A stretch of 64,000 nucleotides of DNA from positions 362,721-426,720 of the forward strand of contig PHBC01000003.1 in assembly GCA_002840505.1 (NCBI GenBank). The letters run 5' to 3'. The position numbers and the translations under genes are program-made. The notes beneath the pieces are model-generated. The model was not told the DNA's origin, did no database searches, and worked only from the letters and a program-made list of their open reading frames with translations. Source of the DNA: Deltaproteobacteria bacterium HGW-Deltaproteobacteria-2. GTDB lineage: Bacteria > Desulfobacterota > Syntrophia > Syntrophales > Smithellaceae. Every line of letters starts with the position of its first letter. Position 1 is the first letter of the stretch. Positions 1 to 8,407 of this stretch are shown here, one piece after another.

Positions 1-1
1 C

Positions 2-655
2 GCTCAGCCGGTGACGCAGGCTGAAGCCCCTGATCTTTATGTTGCGGTGGAATCATTGACCAAAAAAGCAGAAATACCAATGCCGAAGTTGTATGTTATT
101 CCAACCAACACACCCAATGCGTTTGCTACAGGCAGAAATGAAGATCATGCGGCGGTCGCAGTAACTTCCGGTCTTTTGAGTTTGATGAACAATGATGAAC
201 TCGAAGGCGTCATAGCACATGAGCTGTCTCACATCAAACATAAGGATATTTTAATCAGCACGATGGCGGCAACTATTGCCAGCGCCGTTGTTTTGTTATC
301 ACGCTGGAGTGTCTTCTTCGGAGGTGACGACAGCAGTGTTATCAGCGCCATTGCCATAGCCATTATCGCGCCTGTCGCGGCAACACTGGTGCAGACGGCC
401 ATCTCCCGATCCCGGGAATACGAAGCCGATGCCGGCAGCGCCAGAGTAACCGGCAATCCCGAAGCATTGGCCGGCGCTTTGATGAAATTGTCCAACATGT
501 CCAGGGTTGTGCCGATGGGCGCCAATCCTGCAACAGCGCATATGTTTATAGTTAATCCGCTCTCCGGCTCAACTATCATGAGTTTATTCAGCACTCATCC
601 GCCTGTTGAAAAGAGAATTGAACGATTGCTGGAGATGAAGGACGGTTCGACGTAA
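2..655 (+). CDS. htpX: HtpX-like M48 zinc metalloprotease, 5'-truncated
   Basis: Membrane-embedded protease of the HtpX/M48B family, which in characterised bacteria degrades damaged membrane proteins. The reading frame is open to the window edge, so the N-terminal membrane segments lie outside; the GTG at position 11 is internal (the upstream codons read AQP, as in the family motif ARPVT). Visible are the family block PNAFATGRN, the zinc motif HELSHIKHKD (HExxH), a hydrophobic pair of segments after it, and the third-ligand region SREYEADA. The C-terminal STHPPVEKRIERL block is also typical. The family is about 280-290 residues; roughly 217 are present. Family assignment is secure and the exact substrate is unknown. 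Confidence 0.93.
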   Translation, partial: AQPVTQAEAPDLYVAVESLTKKAEIPMPKLYVIPTNTPNAFATGRNEDHAAVAVTSGLLSLMNNDELEGVIAHELSHIKHKDILISTMAATIASAVVLLSRWSVFFGGDDSSVISAIAIAIIAPVAATLVQTAISRSREYEADAGSARVTGNPEALAGALMKLSNMSRVVPMGANPATAHMFIVNPLSGSTIMSLFSTHPPVEKRIERLLEMKDGST

Positions 656-716
656 TCCCTCGTCTCTGCCAATACCGACAAGTCGTGGATTTGCGGAATA
701 GGTTCCAATACATTAT

Positions 717-887
717 TCATTTTTTAATAATATAGAGTAAGAAAATTATAATTATAATAATAAAAATTACTCCATATCCTGCTCCCGTAACGCCACTCCA
801 CCTGAATATATCTCCAACTATTTCCATTCCCACGTAATCAAATGCCTTAATTATAAAGTTACCTATCTCATAAGCGATATTATCCAT
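717..887 (-). CDS. Possible 56-residue single-pass membrane protein
   Basis: Short frame starting with ATG at 887 and ending with TGA at 717-719. It encodes about 56 residues: a polar/amphipathic N-terminal half (MDNIAYEIGNF..) followed by one very hydrophobic Ile/Leu-rich helix and a C-terminal KK. A GGGGG run lies about 8 bases before the ATG and could serve as a ribosome-binding site. I do not recognise the family. It sits alone in the gap between htpX and a membrane protein gene. The AT-rich hydrophobic stretch could arise by chance, so this is a candidate only. Confidence 0.35.
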   Translation of the reverse strand: MDNIAYEIGNFIIKAFDYVGMEIVGDIFRWSGVTGAGYGVIFIIIIIIFLLYIIKK

Positions 888-1045
888 TTTAGATTACCCC
901 CGCCTTCTTTAAAGGTCTTGTGTTGCAGGTTTATGAGGTCTTTTATCATAATTTGCTTCGTTCGTCTTTCCACAGCGCTACGCACCAAGTGTAATTCGTC
1001 CAACAAGCTTCCGTGCGCTTCGCTTCTTAAATTTGGGACTCACTA

Positions 1046-1528
1046 TCAGCTTGGCTCACGACGCAGCTCAATCCAGATATTGACAACAGATACGCTGATT
1101 AAGTTCAATGTGGTAGCAGCATACCAAAAATAGGTTTCCTGACGGTCAAGCAGTGTAATCCAGCCGGACCAAAGAACAAAACAGATTATGGAAAAGGAAA
1201 GCAAGGTATCAATAGCCAGAAAAAGGCCCGGCCTTTTTAAAAGTCTTCCGGCCTGAGCGATAGTGCAGTATTCAACAGGAGCCTCCCGGCCGGAAAGGTG
1301 AAAATAAATACGTGTCAGGTTCATGATCAGATCTGTCAAAGCCCAGGCTATGACCAGCCAGGCTAAGACGCGAAAGGAGACTGACGCCACACCCGCGCGC
1401 AGAGCAAGCAGGCCGAAGATCAGCTTGAATACGCAGAAAGGCACACCGATGGTCAAGGCCTGAAAGGCAGGCGACAAAAAAATACTGTCTCCAATTTTTT
1501 CCACCCTCTGCCGAGTTTGTTCTTTCAT
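1046..1528 (-). CDS. Integral membrane protein of unknown function
   Basis: A 160-residue protein with about four predicted hydrophobic segments (roughly residues 22-45, 50-70, 100-120 and 128-150) joined by short charged loops. The N-terminus (MKEQTRQRVEKIGD) is cytoplasmic-like and charged. No catalytic motif or known domain could be recognised. Transcribed away from htpX and upstream of a small lipoprotein gene on the same strand, with about 80 bases between them. Coding character is reasonable because the hydrophobic periodicity and charged loops persist through the whole frame, but function is unknown. Confidence 0.6.
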   Translation of the reverse strand: MKEQTRQRVEKIGDSIFLSPAFQALTIGVPFCVFKLIFGLLALRAGVASVSFRVLAWLVIAWALTDLIMNLTRIYFHLSGREAPVEYCTIAQAGRLLKRPGLFLAIDTLLSFSIICFVLWSGWITLLDRQETYFWYAATTLNLISVSVVNIWIELRREPS

Positions 1529-1608
1529 AAGATACTCACATGAATATTTTAAGTTCTAAGTTCCAGGTTTAATATTTCACAGCGCTATGTTCGGCAGAAC
1601 GTCTTAAA

Positions 1609-2064
1609 TTACTTGCCGGGGCAGACTGCCTTTTGAAGAGCATCTCCCGTTGAATCAGGTTGTATTTCAAACCATTTCTTTTCTTTTGTTTCCCCTCCGG
1701 CATATATTGCTTTATTATCCTTATCATAATGACTTATTGCTAACACAGCTATACTGCGCTTCGTACAGTCTATTTCATATAAACATGTTTTTGAGGAAAG
1801 GTTTCCATATTCCTCCACAGACAAGCCATCTTTTATTCTGGACTGTAATTCTATCGTTTTACCGACATCAGAATAGATTTCTTTAGCTAAGACCTGAACT
1901 GCATTATTTGCAGAATCCACTTTCATGCTTCCTTTGCTATATGAATATACATTCCCATCTTTGTCTGTCTTATATTTCACCCAATCGGATGAACTATTCT
2001 CACAACCGGCAACAAGAAATAATACCGAAAGCAACAAAGAAATAACTGAAATGTTTTTTTTCAT
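1609..2064 (-). CDS. Small lipoprotein, surface-adhesin-E-like
   Basis: 151-residue exported lipoprotein. The N-terminus has lysines, a hydrophobic core and a lipobox ending VAGC (Cys about residue 21), so it should be cleaved by signal peptidase II and anchored by lipid. The mature part begins with a W..Y..D..GN.YSYSK pattern and contains two Cys (CLYEIDC) that may form a disulfide. The arrangement of a short beta-rich domain opening with W-Y-D-G resembles the Adhesin_E-type lipoproteins common in deltaproteobacteria; that assignment is by resemblance only. GGAG lies just upstream of the ATG. Confidence 0.6.
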   Translation of the reverse strand: MKKNISVISLLLSVLFLVAGCENSSSDWVKYKTDKDGNVYSYSKGSMKVDSANNAVQVLAKEIYSDVGKTIELQSRIKDGLSVEEYGNLSSKTCLYEIDCTKRSIAVLAISHYDKDNKAIYAGGETKEKKWFEIQPDSTGDALQKAVCPGK

Positions 2065-2109
2065 AAATCACTCCTTTATCAATAAAGCAGTTGTTTATTT
2101 TTTGCTCCA

Positions 2110-2610
2110 TCACTTCTCAAGCACCTGCATCTCTTTAGCCTCAGTTATAAGCCATTTCTTCTCAATCTTTTGCAGGTTGAATTCCAGCGCCAGCGCCTGG
2201 TCGTTCTTTTGGCCGTAAGCATCGGTTGCTTTTATATAGGCTGTGGCGACGGCATGCGCCTGCGGAACCTGAAGAGATTCAATTTTCAAATCTTCAAGCT
2301 CAACAGAAAGATTTCTATAATAATTTCTTCCCATCGTCAGGTAGGCCGGCACATCATTTTGTAAAACGGCTCGGGAAATATTGTAGCCCGGTATATCGAT
2401 CTGACATGTTTGAGCCATTTTTTCCTGCACGTGTTTGATGCGTGATATAATTTCCAATTGATTTTCGCCCGGTGCCCAGGTCATTTCTTTTGCCAGCGAG
2501 CGTAACTGCTTTTTCACAGCCCTCGCCTCCCAGTCAACGGACAAAAGCAAAAGTACTACGCCTGCCGCAACAATTATTAACGCCACGGCAAGATACTTTT
2601 TTGTTACCAT
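2110..2610 (-). CDS. Membrane-anchored periplasmic protein, function unknown
   Basis: 166 residues. The N-terminus (MVTKKYLAVALIIVAAGVVLLLL) is a signal anchor or uncleaved signal; the remainder is soluble with an amphipathic helix and a C-terminal mixed alpha/beta part reminiscent of NTF2/SnoaL-fold nuclear-transport-like domains (final strands W-L-I-T-E-A-K), but no family can be named. Its ATG overlaps the last codons and stop of the signal peptidase gene (ATGGTAA), so translation is likely coupled and the two are co-transcribed with the upstream SDR gene. Confidence 0.6.
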   Translation of the reverse strand: MVTKKYLAVALIIVAAGVVLLLLSVDWEARAVKKQLRSLAKEMTWAPGENQLEIISRIKHVQEKMAQTCQIDIPGYNISRAVLQNDVPAYLTMGRNYYRNLSVELEDLKIESLQVPQAHAVATAYIKATDAYGQKNDQALALEFNLQKIEKKWLITEAKEMQVLEK

Positions 2611-3101
2611 AACGGCTCTCCTGCAATACGGGTTACAGGTGTCTGACCAAAAGTATGCCCTCTTGCAGGCATACTGCGATTGTCTCCCACTACATAAACA
2701 TGCCCGGGCTTGACGATAGTGGGTGGAATATTCCAGTCGCTTTTGCCCGCGACGTAGGGCTCGTTAACTTTTTTGCCGTCCACAAAAAGATTGCCTTCTC
2801 TGAATTCAACACTCTGGCCTTCGGTAGCCACGACGCGCTTCAGCAGCATAATCTTTTGTCCTGCCATCCGCACAGTCACAACATCCGGCGGCGCGGGCTT
2901 GGAAAACAGATAACGCAGGGCAAAGCAGAAATTAAACGAACCGGTGACATAGTTGGGCGCCATGCTCTCGCCCTGAATGCGAAACGGTATGAATACGTAT
3001 TTAAAAATAATGAAGGCGGTGATGGCAACCACGGCGACGCGCAGTAAATAGCGTTTTGTTATTTGCGGGAAAAAGAATTTTTTTATGGCGCTATCCGTCA
3101 T
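2604..3101 (-). CDS. lepB: Signal peptidase I (compact form)
   Basis: Membrane serine protease that removes signal peptides from Sec/Tat-exported proteins. A single N-terminal transmembrane helix (about residues 20-37) is followed by the catalytic Ser box GESMAPN (Ser about 46) and the general-base Lys box MLLKRVVA. The C-terminal box VVGDNRSMPARG is a variant of the usual GDN..SxDSR box, with the final Asp-Ser-Arg replaced. At 165 residues it is shorter than E. coli LepB and similar to the small Gram-positive type. The ATG overlaps the stop of the SDR gene (ATGA), indicating an operon with translational coupling. Confidence 0.88.
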   Translation of the reverse strand: MTDSAIKKFFFPQITKRYLLRVAVVAITAFIIFKYVFIPFRIQGESMAPNYVTGSFNFCFALRYLFSKPAPPDVVTVRMAGQKIMLLKRVVATEGQSVEFREGNLFVDGKKVNEPYVAGKSDWNIPPTIVKPGHVYVVGDNRSMPARGHTFGQTPVTRIAGEPLW

Positions 3102-3943
3102 TTTTTTTCAATAGCCTTTTTTAATGACTTATCCATAAAGCGGTTTATTGTCAGCATGATAAGATGATAAATTGGGAAGCAGTATTTCTTGAAAAAGTAG
3201 AGCAACTTTATGTCGAAGGAAGTGATGACAAAAAATTTGCGGCTGCGAATTGCTCCGATGATTAAATCCGCAACTTTCTCCGGGGAAATTGCTCTTTTAA
3301 GAAAATGCGTGCGTGCCTTATCCGTTGCTTCTTTATCGGCGTGGATTTCCACGGTCTTCACTAACCCTGTATTAACGGCGCCGGGGCAAACTACGCTTAC
3401 GTCTATTTTATGCTTTTTTAAATCATAGCGCAGAACCTCGGACATGCCTACAAGAGCATGCTTCGTTCCCGCGTAAACGACATGCCAGGGCAAGCCGATA
3501 ATACCGGCGGTTGATGAAATGGTAACTATGTGCCCGCCGTTACCAGAGCGAATCATATCGGGCACAAAACACTCCAGGCCGTGAATCGCTCCCCAGAGAT
3601 TTACTTTGATTACTTTTTCCCAATCATTGTGACTCATATCTTCTATCTGGGAAAAAAGCGCGATGCCCGCAACATTTATCAGAATATCCAGAGAACCGAA
3701 TCCTGCGTGAACATCTTTAGCGAAATCCGCCATGGCCTGATAATTGCCGACATCAAAAGGACGTGCCAGACACACAGTTCCGCCGACGTTGGAAATTACT
3801 TCAACCGTTTTTTTAAGGTCGTCTCCGTTTATATCGGTTAAAAACAAACGGCACCCCAACTTGCCCATGGCTATCGCAGTGGCCCGGCCGATTCCGCTTG
3901 CGGCTCCGGTAATGAATACTTTCTTATTTTGCAGCTCCCGCAT
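3098..3943 (-). CDS. Short-chain dehydrogenase/reductase
   Basis: Classical SDR of about 281 residues. It shows the NAD(P) motif TGAASGIG near the N-terminus, NVAG (central strand 4), catalytic Ser in TISSTAG and the catalytic YAGTK (YxxxK) followed by PGAVNTGL. The C-terminal tail has hydrophobic segments (about 245-275), suggesting membrane association, as in retinol-dehydrogenase-like SDRs. I chose the internal ATG at 3943 rather than 3994 because a GGGAG ribosome site lies about 7 bases before it and the protein then starts MRELQNKKVF, the usual distance to the Rossmann motif. First gene of an operon with lepB. Substrate unknown. Confidence 0.85.
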   Translation of the reverse strand: MRELQNKKVFITGAASGIGRATAIAMGKLGCRLFLTDINGDDLKKTVEVISNVGGTVCLARPFDVGNYQAMADFAKDVHAGFGSLDILINVAGIALFSQIEDMSHNDWEKVIKVNLWGAIHGLECFVPDMIRSGNGGHIVTISSTAGIIGLPWHVVYAGTKHALVGMSEVLRYDLKKHKIDVSVVCPGAVNTGLVKTVEIHADKEATDKARTHFLKRAISPEKVADLIIGAIRSRKFFVITSFDIKLLYFFKKYCFPIYHLIMLTINRFMDKSLKKAIEKK

Positions 3944-4128
3944 TTTTATTCTCCCGAGTTGTTGGAAGATTTGCCCACACGGTCTGTAATGCAAAAAATA
4001 TTTTCATACTTTTTTTAAACTATAAGAATATCGGCCTTGTATGTCAAGGTAATCCTGGTTATACGATACAGGGTTTAATGCTGATATTGGATCTCAAATA
4101 CAAATTGCGCCGGAAATAAACTTTTTAA

Positions 4129-4156
4129 TTGACACATAAATTTTATATGTTACTTT
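4129..4156 (+). promoter_or_regulatory. Putative sigma-70 promoter for surface lipoprotein
   Basis: TTGACA at 4129-4134 and TACTTT at 4151-4156 with a 16-base spacer, about 80 bases upstream of the lipoprotein ATG at 4235. Position and -35 match support a promoter; the -10 is imperfect. Confidence 0.45.
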
Positions 4157-4234
4157 TTTAAGGTAAGGAATAGAAAATTTTTGAACCAGAGTATGAGATT
4201 ATTTTCCACAAAAATATTTTGCCCCGGAGGAAAC

Positions 4235-5551
4235 ATGAGAATTCAAGTAAAAATTTATACTGCTTTATTGCTTCTAGCCACCCTTGCGATTATGGCCTGC
4301 AGCCCAGGGGGGTGGGGTAATCCTGCGCTTACTTATACGGTAACATTTGACAGCCAGGGAGCAACGGTGGAGGCCGATCCGACAAGTATAACGGTAACAT
4401 CGGGACAAACCGCAGGCACATTACCGACAGAACCGACCAGGACAGGTTATACTTTTGGCGGGTGGTACACAGAGGTAGATGGAGGAGGAACGGAATTTAC
4501 AGCATCTACAACAGTAACTGCAAATATTACTGTTTATGCCAAATGGACACAAACAGTATTTGCCATTGGTGATACCGGTCCCGGCGGTGGAATTGTTTTC
4601 TACGTTACAGCAGACGGAATGAGCGGCCTGGAAGCAGCACCTGAGCTCTGGAACAGCGGTTCCGCAGATCCCTACGCGTCGTGGAGCAATGTTACGACAA
4701 CAGCAGTAGGAACGACAGGTACTGCATTGGGAACAGGATTGGCTAACAGCAATGCAATTATTGCTCAAGGAGGGCACACGGCTAGTGCGGCGCTGATATG
4801 CAGAAACTACACCGGCGGAGGATATACAGACTGGTATCTGCCTTCCAGAGACGAGCTTCTGGAAATGTACGCGCAGAGAGCATACATCGGCGGCCTTTAC
4901 ACCACTGACGCCTACTGGAGTTCAACCGAGGCCAACGCAACCGACGGCATCCTTGTGCAAAACACCGATGGCGTAGCGGCCAACATGGCCAAAAATGTCG
5001 TCGAGTGGGTTCGCCCCGTTCGGCACTTCGGAAGCACTCCTCTTGTTACGGAATATCTCAATAACGGATTCGAAGAAGGCTCACTCGACGCGGGCGGATG
5101 GAATTACGAAAATGTCAGCGGAACCATCCCCTGGAGTATCGCAACCGTCACGTTGCATCCTTCCGGCACGGCACCGCAAAGCGGATCATACATGGCGCGT
5201 TTCCAATCATATTCTTATTCCAGTGGAGAAATAGCACGCCTCTTCCGCACAAGCGGTTTTGCCATCCCCAGTCCGATCACCTCGGTTACACTAACCTTTT
5301 ATATGTATCACGACACCGGATACTCCGGCGCTACAGACAGAGTACAAGCCCAAGTTTCCATAGATGGGGGTAGCAACTGGACAGACGTAGGATCGACTAT
5401 CAACCGTTATGACGGTTCAACAGGATGGAAACAACACTCTATTGACCTGACTGCCTATGCGGGACAAACGGTCACCCTTGGATTTTTGGGTATAAGCCAA
5501 TATGGTAATGACATATACCTTGATAACATACTGGTCACAGGCAAAAATTAG
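4235..5551 (+). CDS. Modular surface lipoprotein: InlB-type repeat, DUF1566-like domain, jelly-roll domain
   Basis: About 438 residues. The start at 4235 has GGAGG four bases upstream; an upstream in-frame ATG at 4181 lacks this. A signal peptide ends in the lipobox IMAC, predicting lipid anchoring. Next comes one InlB B-repeat/Listeria-Bacteroides repeat (YTVTFDSQG.. GYTFGGWYTE.. VYAKW), then a DUF1566/Lcl-like domain (GDTGPGGGIVFYVT.., DWYLPSRDELLEMY, YWSSTE, WVRPVRHF). A C-terminal beta-rich region of about 165 residues ends with a pattern (DLTAYAGQTVTLGF.., DIYLDNI) typical of jelly-roll/MAM-like carbohydrate-binding folds. Likely exposed at the surface and binding a polymer or partner; ligand unknown. 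Confidence 0.82.
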   Translation: MRIQVKIYTALLLLATLAIMACSPGGWGNPALTYTVTFDSQGATVEADPTSITVTSGQTAGTLPTEPTRTGYTFGGWYTEVDGGGTEFTASTTVTANITVYAKWTQTVFAIGDTGPGGGIVFYVTADGMSGLEAAPELWNSGSADPYASWSNVTTTAVGTTGTALGTGLANSNAIIAQGGHTASAALICRNYTGGGYTDWYLPSRDELLEMYAQRAYIGGLYTTDAYWSSTEANATDGILVQNTDGVAANMAKNVVEWVRPVRHFGSTPLVTEYLNNGFEEGSLDAGGWNYENVSGTIPWSIATVTLHPSGTAPQSGSYMARFQSYSYSSGEIARLFRTSGFAIPSPITSVTLTFYMYHDTGYSGATDRVQAQVSIDGGSNWTDVGSTINRYDGSTGWKQHSIDLTAYAGQTVTLGFLGISQYGNDIYLDNILVTGKN

Positions 5552-5622
5552 CTAAGTAAAATATTAACAGCAGCCCAAATTTTTTCGTTCGGGCGGAAAG
5601 TGTATTTTAATAAATGGGACCT

Positions 5623-5654
5623 AAGCCCGGGTAAAACTTTATCCGGGCTTTTTT
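5623..5654 (+). terminator. Intrinsic terminator after surface lipoprotein
   Basis: Perfect 8-bp stem AAGCCCGG / CCGGGCTT followed by a T run, about 70 bases after the stop codon of the lipoprotein gene. Confidence 0.85.
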
Positions 5655-5760
5655 AAATAAAGATTTTTTACTTAAGATGGCACCTGAACTTAAAAAAGAA
5701 ATTATCTTGCGGCGATCCATAAACAAAATGAATCTAGATTTTTCTTGCCCAATCACAGTG

Positions 5761-7083
5761 TTATACACCTGACATAATCCCCTGCGCGGCGATGATGCCG
5801 GATATCGCTGCTCCCACAATGCCGCGGCTTTTACCGGTGCCGTCACCGGCGACAAATACGCCTTTAATATTCGTTTCCATATAACGGTCAGTCGGAAAAT
5901 GTGTGTCAAAAAACTTTATTTCCGGCGCGTAAATCAATGTTGACGGATGAAGAATTCCCGGAATTATTTTGTCCAGTGATTTGAGCGATTCCCATAGATT
6001 GTCCATAATACGTGCAGGCATGACCAAAGTGATGTCACCGGGGGTTGCGTTGCAGGTTGACTTGCAAACTTCAAAATGACGGACCGTACTGTTGAATGTT
6101 GCCGCGGAACTTCTTCTCCCCTCCCGAAAATCGCCTATCCTTTGAACAATTGGTTTGCCGCCGCCCAGCAGAAAAAATTGTTTGGCAATACTTTGCCCGA
6201 ACTCAGTGGTATCGGATAGCGGTTTGGTCAAAGCAACGGTGTTAATCAAGGCAAAATTTGTGTTTTTTGTCTTTTTGCCGGAGAGGGCATCGCCATTAAT
6301 TAATTTGAATTTGCCGTAATTTTCCACCCGCACCCGCCCGCCGGGATTGGTGCAGAAGGTTCTTACTTTATCTCCATGGCGATGTGTTTTGAAAATAAAT
6401 TTGGGATCGTAAACAATATCGGTAATACAATCGTAAAATTGTCTATTGAGCTCCAGGCGAATGCCCACATCAATCGGACCGAAATTATGGTTGATATTGA
6501 GCTCACTGGCCATATCACGAAACCAATAGGCTCCGCTGCGTCCGGGAGCGGCCAAAATGACTTGCGCACTGTAGTTTGTTCTTTTTTTATCGCAGCGGCA
6601 AACAAGCCGGAATTTATTGTCACTGATTTTCTCGATGGCCACAGTTTCCGTGTTCAGCAGGAAATCGGTTCTTTTCAGATAGCCGCGCAAATAATCAACC
6701 AGCGCCTTGCCGTTATCCGTGCCCCAGTGCCACTGCTCGGGCGCGATAAATTGCGCGTCATGCTCAGAGGCCATGTCTTCAAGTGCCAGAAGCTTTTTAT
6801 TATTATCAATAAAGGTTACTTGCCTGCAGCGCGGAAATCCGATAAACACCTGTTTAATTTCCTGCATCATTTTTTCTGCCGTGTCGCGATCAATTTGCAG
6901 TTCATTAATATCCAGACCGACGCGGTAATCAAAATTCAGTTTACCGTCATTGAGCAGTCCTCCAGCGGGATACGAATGGCGATCAATAATGGCAATTTTA
7001 TCCATCCCCAGTTTTTCCAACCATATCGCTGCGAAAATTCCTGCCGGACCCGAACCGATAATCAGAACGTTATAGTTTCTCAT
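5761..7083 (-). CDS. FAD-dependent dehydrogenase (COG2509-type)
   Basis: 440-residue flavoprotein. The N-terminus carries the dinucleotide motif IIGSGPAGIFAA and the strand-2 acid (IIDRHS); the C-terminus has the FAD phosphate/ribose block GVFVAGDGTGKSRGIVGA. In between, the protein resembles the uncharacterised FAD-dependent dehydrogenase family COG2509 (PAGGLLNDGKLNF.. RPG-like AAPGRSGAYWF). Such proteins are often annotated as NAD(P)/FAD-dependent oxidoreductases, with unknown substrate and a cytoplasmic location. It lies 24 bases downstream of a Cys-rich DUF3795 protein on the same strand, suggesting co-transcription. Confidence 0.82.
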   Translation of the reverse strand: MRNYNVLIIGSGPAGIFAAIWLEKLGMDKIAIIDRHSYPAGGLLNDGKLNFDYRVGLDINELQIDRDTAEKMMQEIKQVFIGFPRCRQVTFIDNNKKLLALEDMASEHDAQFIAPEQWHWGTDNGKALVDYLRGYLKRTDFLLNTETVAIEKISDNKFRLVCRCDKKRTNYSAQVILAAPGRSGAYWFRDMASELNINHNFGPIDVGIRLELNRQFYDCITDIVYDPKFIFKTHRHGDKVRTFCTNPGGRVRVENYGKFKLINGDALSGKKTKNTNFALINTVALTKPLSDTTEFGQSIAKQFFLLGGGKPIVQRIGDFREGRRSSAATFNSTVRHFEVCKSTCNATPGDITLVMPARIMDNLWESLKSLDKIIPGILHPSTLIYAPEIKFFDTHFPTDRYMETNIKGVFVAGDGTGKSRGIVGAAISGIIAAQGIMSGV

Positions 7084-7107
7084 ATCATTACTCTGCTCTT
7101 TTCGTAT

Positions 7108-7452
7108 TTATGATTTTGCCCGCAGTTTTTCCAGCATTCTGCCCGCGTGAGGCGCAATGGAGTGAAAATCCTTCAATTGCTCGCAGGCGTAATCCGCGCA
7201 CACGGCACACGTGCTTACTTTTTTCTCCATCGCGCAGGCCCTGATGCCGCAGACACGGCAATGGCTAAAGAGCCGCCCGTTTGTTTGGAGACAGCCGTCA
7301 CAATTTGCGTCTTCCGGTTTTATCTTCATTCCGTATTGTTTTGACCAGAGCTTGGCTACCTCGGCTCTGGCTTGATCATCATCGGCCTGGGTCGCCAAAT
7401 AAACCGGACACTTGGAACAAATAATACCGCAGTACGCTATCATTGTTTCCAT
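7108..7452 (-). CDS. DUF3795 cysteine-rich protein
   Basis: 114 residues with about ten cysteines in the order CGIICSKC, CDGC, CRVCGIRAC, CAVCADYAC. This layout is the DUF3795 family, presumed metal- or Fe-S-binding; function unknown. A GGAGAG ribosome site lies 4 bases before the ATG at 7452, favouring this start over the second Met three codons later. Just upstream of, and likely co-transcribed with, the FAD dehydrogenase. Confidence 0.8.
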   Translation of the reverse strand: METMIAYCGIICSKCPVYLATQADDDQARAEVAKLWSKQYGMKIKPEDANCDGCLQTNGRLFSHCRVCGIRACAMEKKVSTCAVCADYACEQLKDFHSIAPHAGRMLEKLRAKS

Positions 7453-7534
7453 TGCTCTCTCCTTTTAATATTTTGCCGCCAAATGTATTTAATGTAACAA
7501 TTTCATTTTCAGTTACACTAAAAAATTGATTTTG

Positions 7535-8239
7535 TCAGTTTCTTGTTAATCCTTCTTCTGCGAAACTAAAAAATGTATTATCGCCGATAATAATGTGATC
7601 GAGAACTTTAATGTCCATGAGTTTCCCTGCGGCGGTTAATTCCTGAGTGAACTTTTTATCTTCCGGGCTGGGCGCAATATTGGCGCTGGGGTGATTGTGG
7701 ACGCAGATAATTGCCGCAGCGAATTTTTGCAGAGCGGTGTGGATGATTTCCCGCACAATCGGCATGGCATGGTTGACTGTGCCCACGGCGGCGTCGCTGA
7801 TTTCGATGATTCGATTGTTACTGTTGAGATAGACAACTTTAAATATTTCTGTCTTGAGGTCGCGCATTTGCGGCATGATCATGTCAACGACATCTTGAGC
7901 GGAAGCAATCTTTTGCTTTGAACCATTGACTTCAACATCGCGAAAACGACGCCCGATTTCCAGAGCAGCCTGAATTTGCGCGATTTTGGCGGGCCCCAGT
8001 CCTTTGAATTCTTTCCACTCGCGTATATCGGTATGACTCATGTTGCGGAAGGTGCTGAATTTTTCAATAATTCGGCGCGCCAGATCAATGGCGCTTTTTC
8101 CTTTTACTCCAGTACGCAAAAGGATTGCCAGAAGTTCGGAATTGCTCAGTGTTCCCGCGCCTTTTTTAAGTAATTTTTCCCTGGGCCGGTCATCCTGCGG
8201 CCATGATCCAATACCGGTTTTTTTGTTTGACTCAGCCAT
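7535..8239 (-). CDS. radC: RadC-family JAB/MPN+ protein
   Basis: 234 residues, full length for RadC (UPF0758). N-terminal UPF0758 helical region with the helix-hairpin-helix-like part (LLAILLRTG.., FKGLGPAKIAQIQAALE), then the metal-binding JAMM motif (HNHPSANIAPSPED) with both His and the Asp. RadC was named as a DNA repair protein, but its actual biochemical role remains unsettled. Single gene, divergent from the histidine kinase at 8408. Confidence 0.95.
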   Translation of the reverse strand: MAESNKKTGIGSWPQDDRPREKLLKKGAGTLSNSELLAILLRTGVKGKSAIDLARRIIEKFSTFRNMSHTDIREWKEFKGLGPAKIAQIQAALEIGRRFRDVEVNGSKQKIASAQDVVDMIMPQMRDLKTEIFKVVYLNSNNRIIEISDAAVGTVNHAMPIVREIIHTALQKFAAAIICVHNHPSANIAPSPEDKKFTQELTAAGKLMDIKVLDHIIIGDNTFFSFAEEGLTRN

Positions 8240-8407
8240 ATTATTTCTTTATTTCTTTTTTAACTTCCATCCTGTATTTTTAAGTTATATTTGTAATATA
8301 CAAAGGGAAAATCCATTAAGTCAAGGCATATAATTGATTGGATTGAGGTCTTGCATTTTTATCTCAATCTTGCTATCAAAATAAGTTATAAGAATCGGGC
8401 TTAAATT

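Noticed and set aside
918..1133. 71-codon plus frame between htpX and the membrane protein
   Set aside because: Overlaps the minus-strand membrane protein, no ribosome site and no motif; Cys/Arg-rich random composition.
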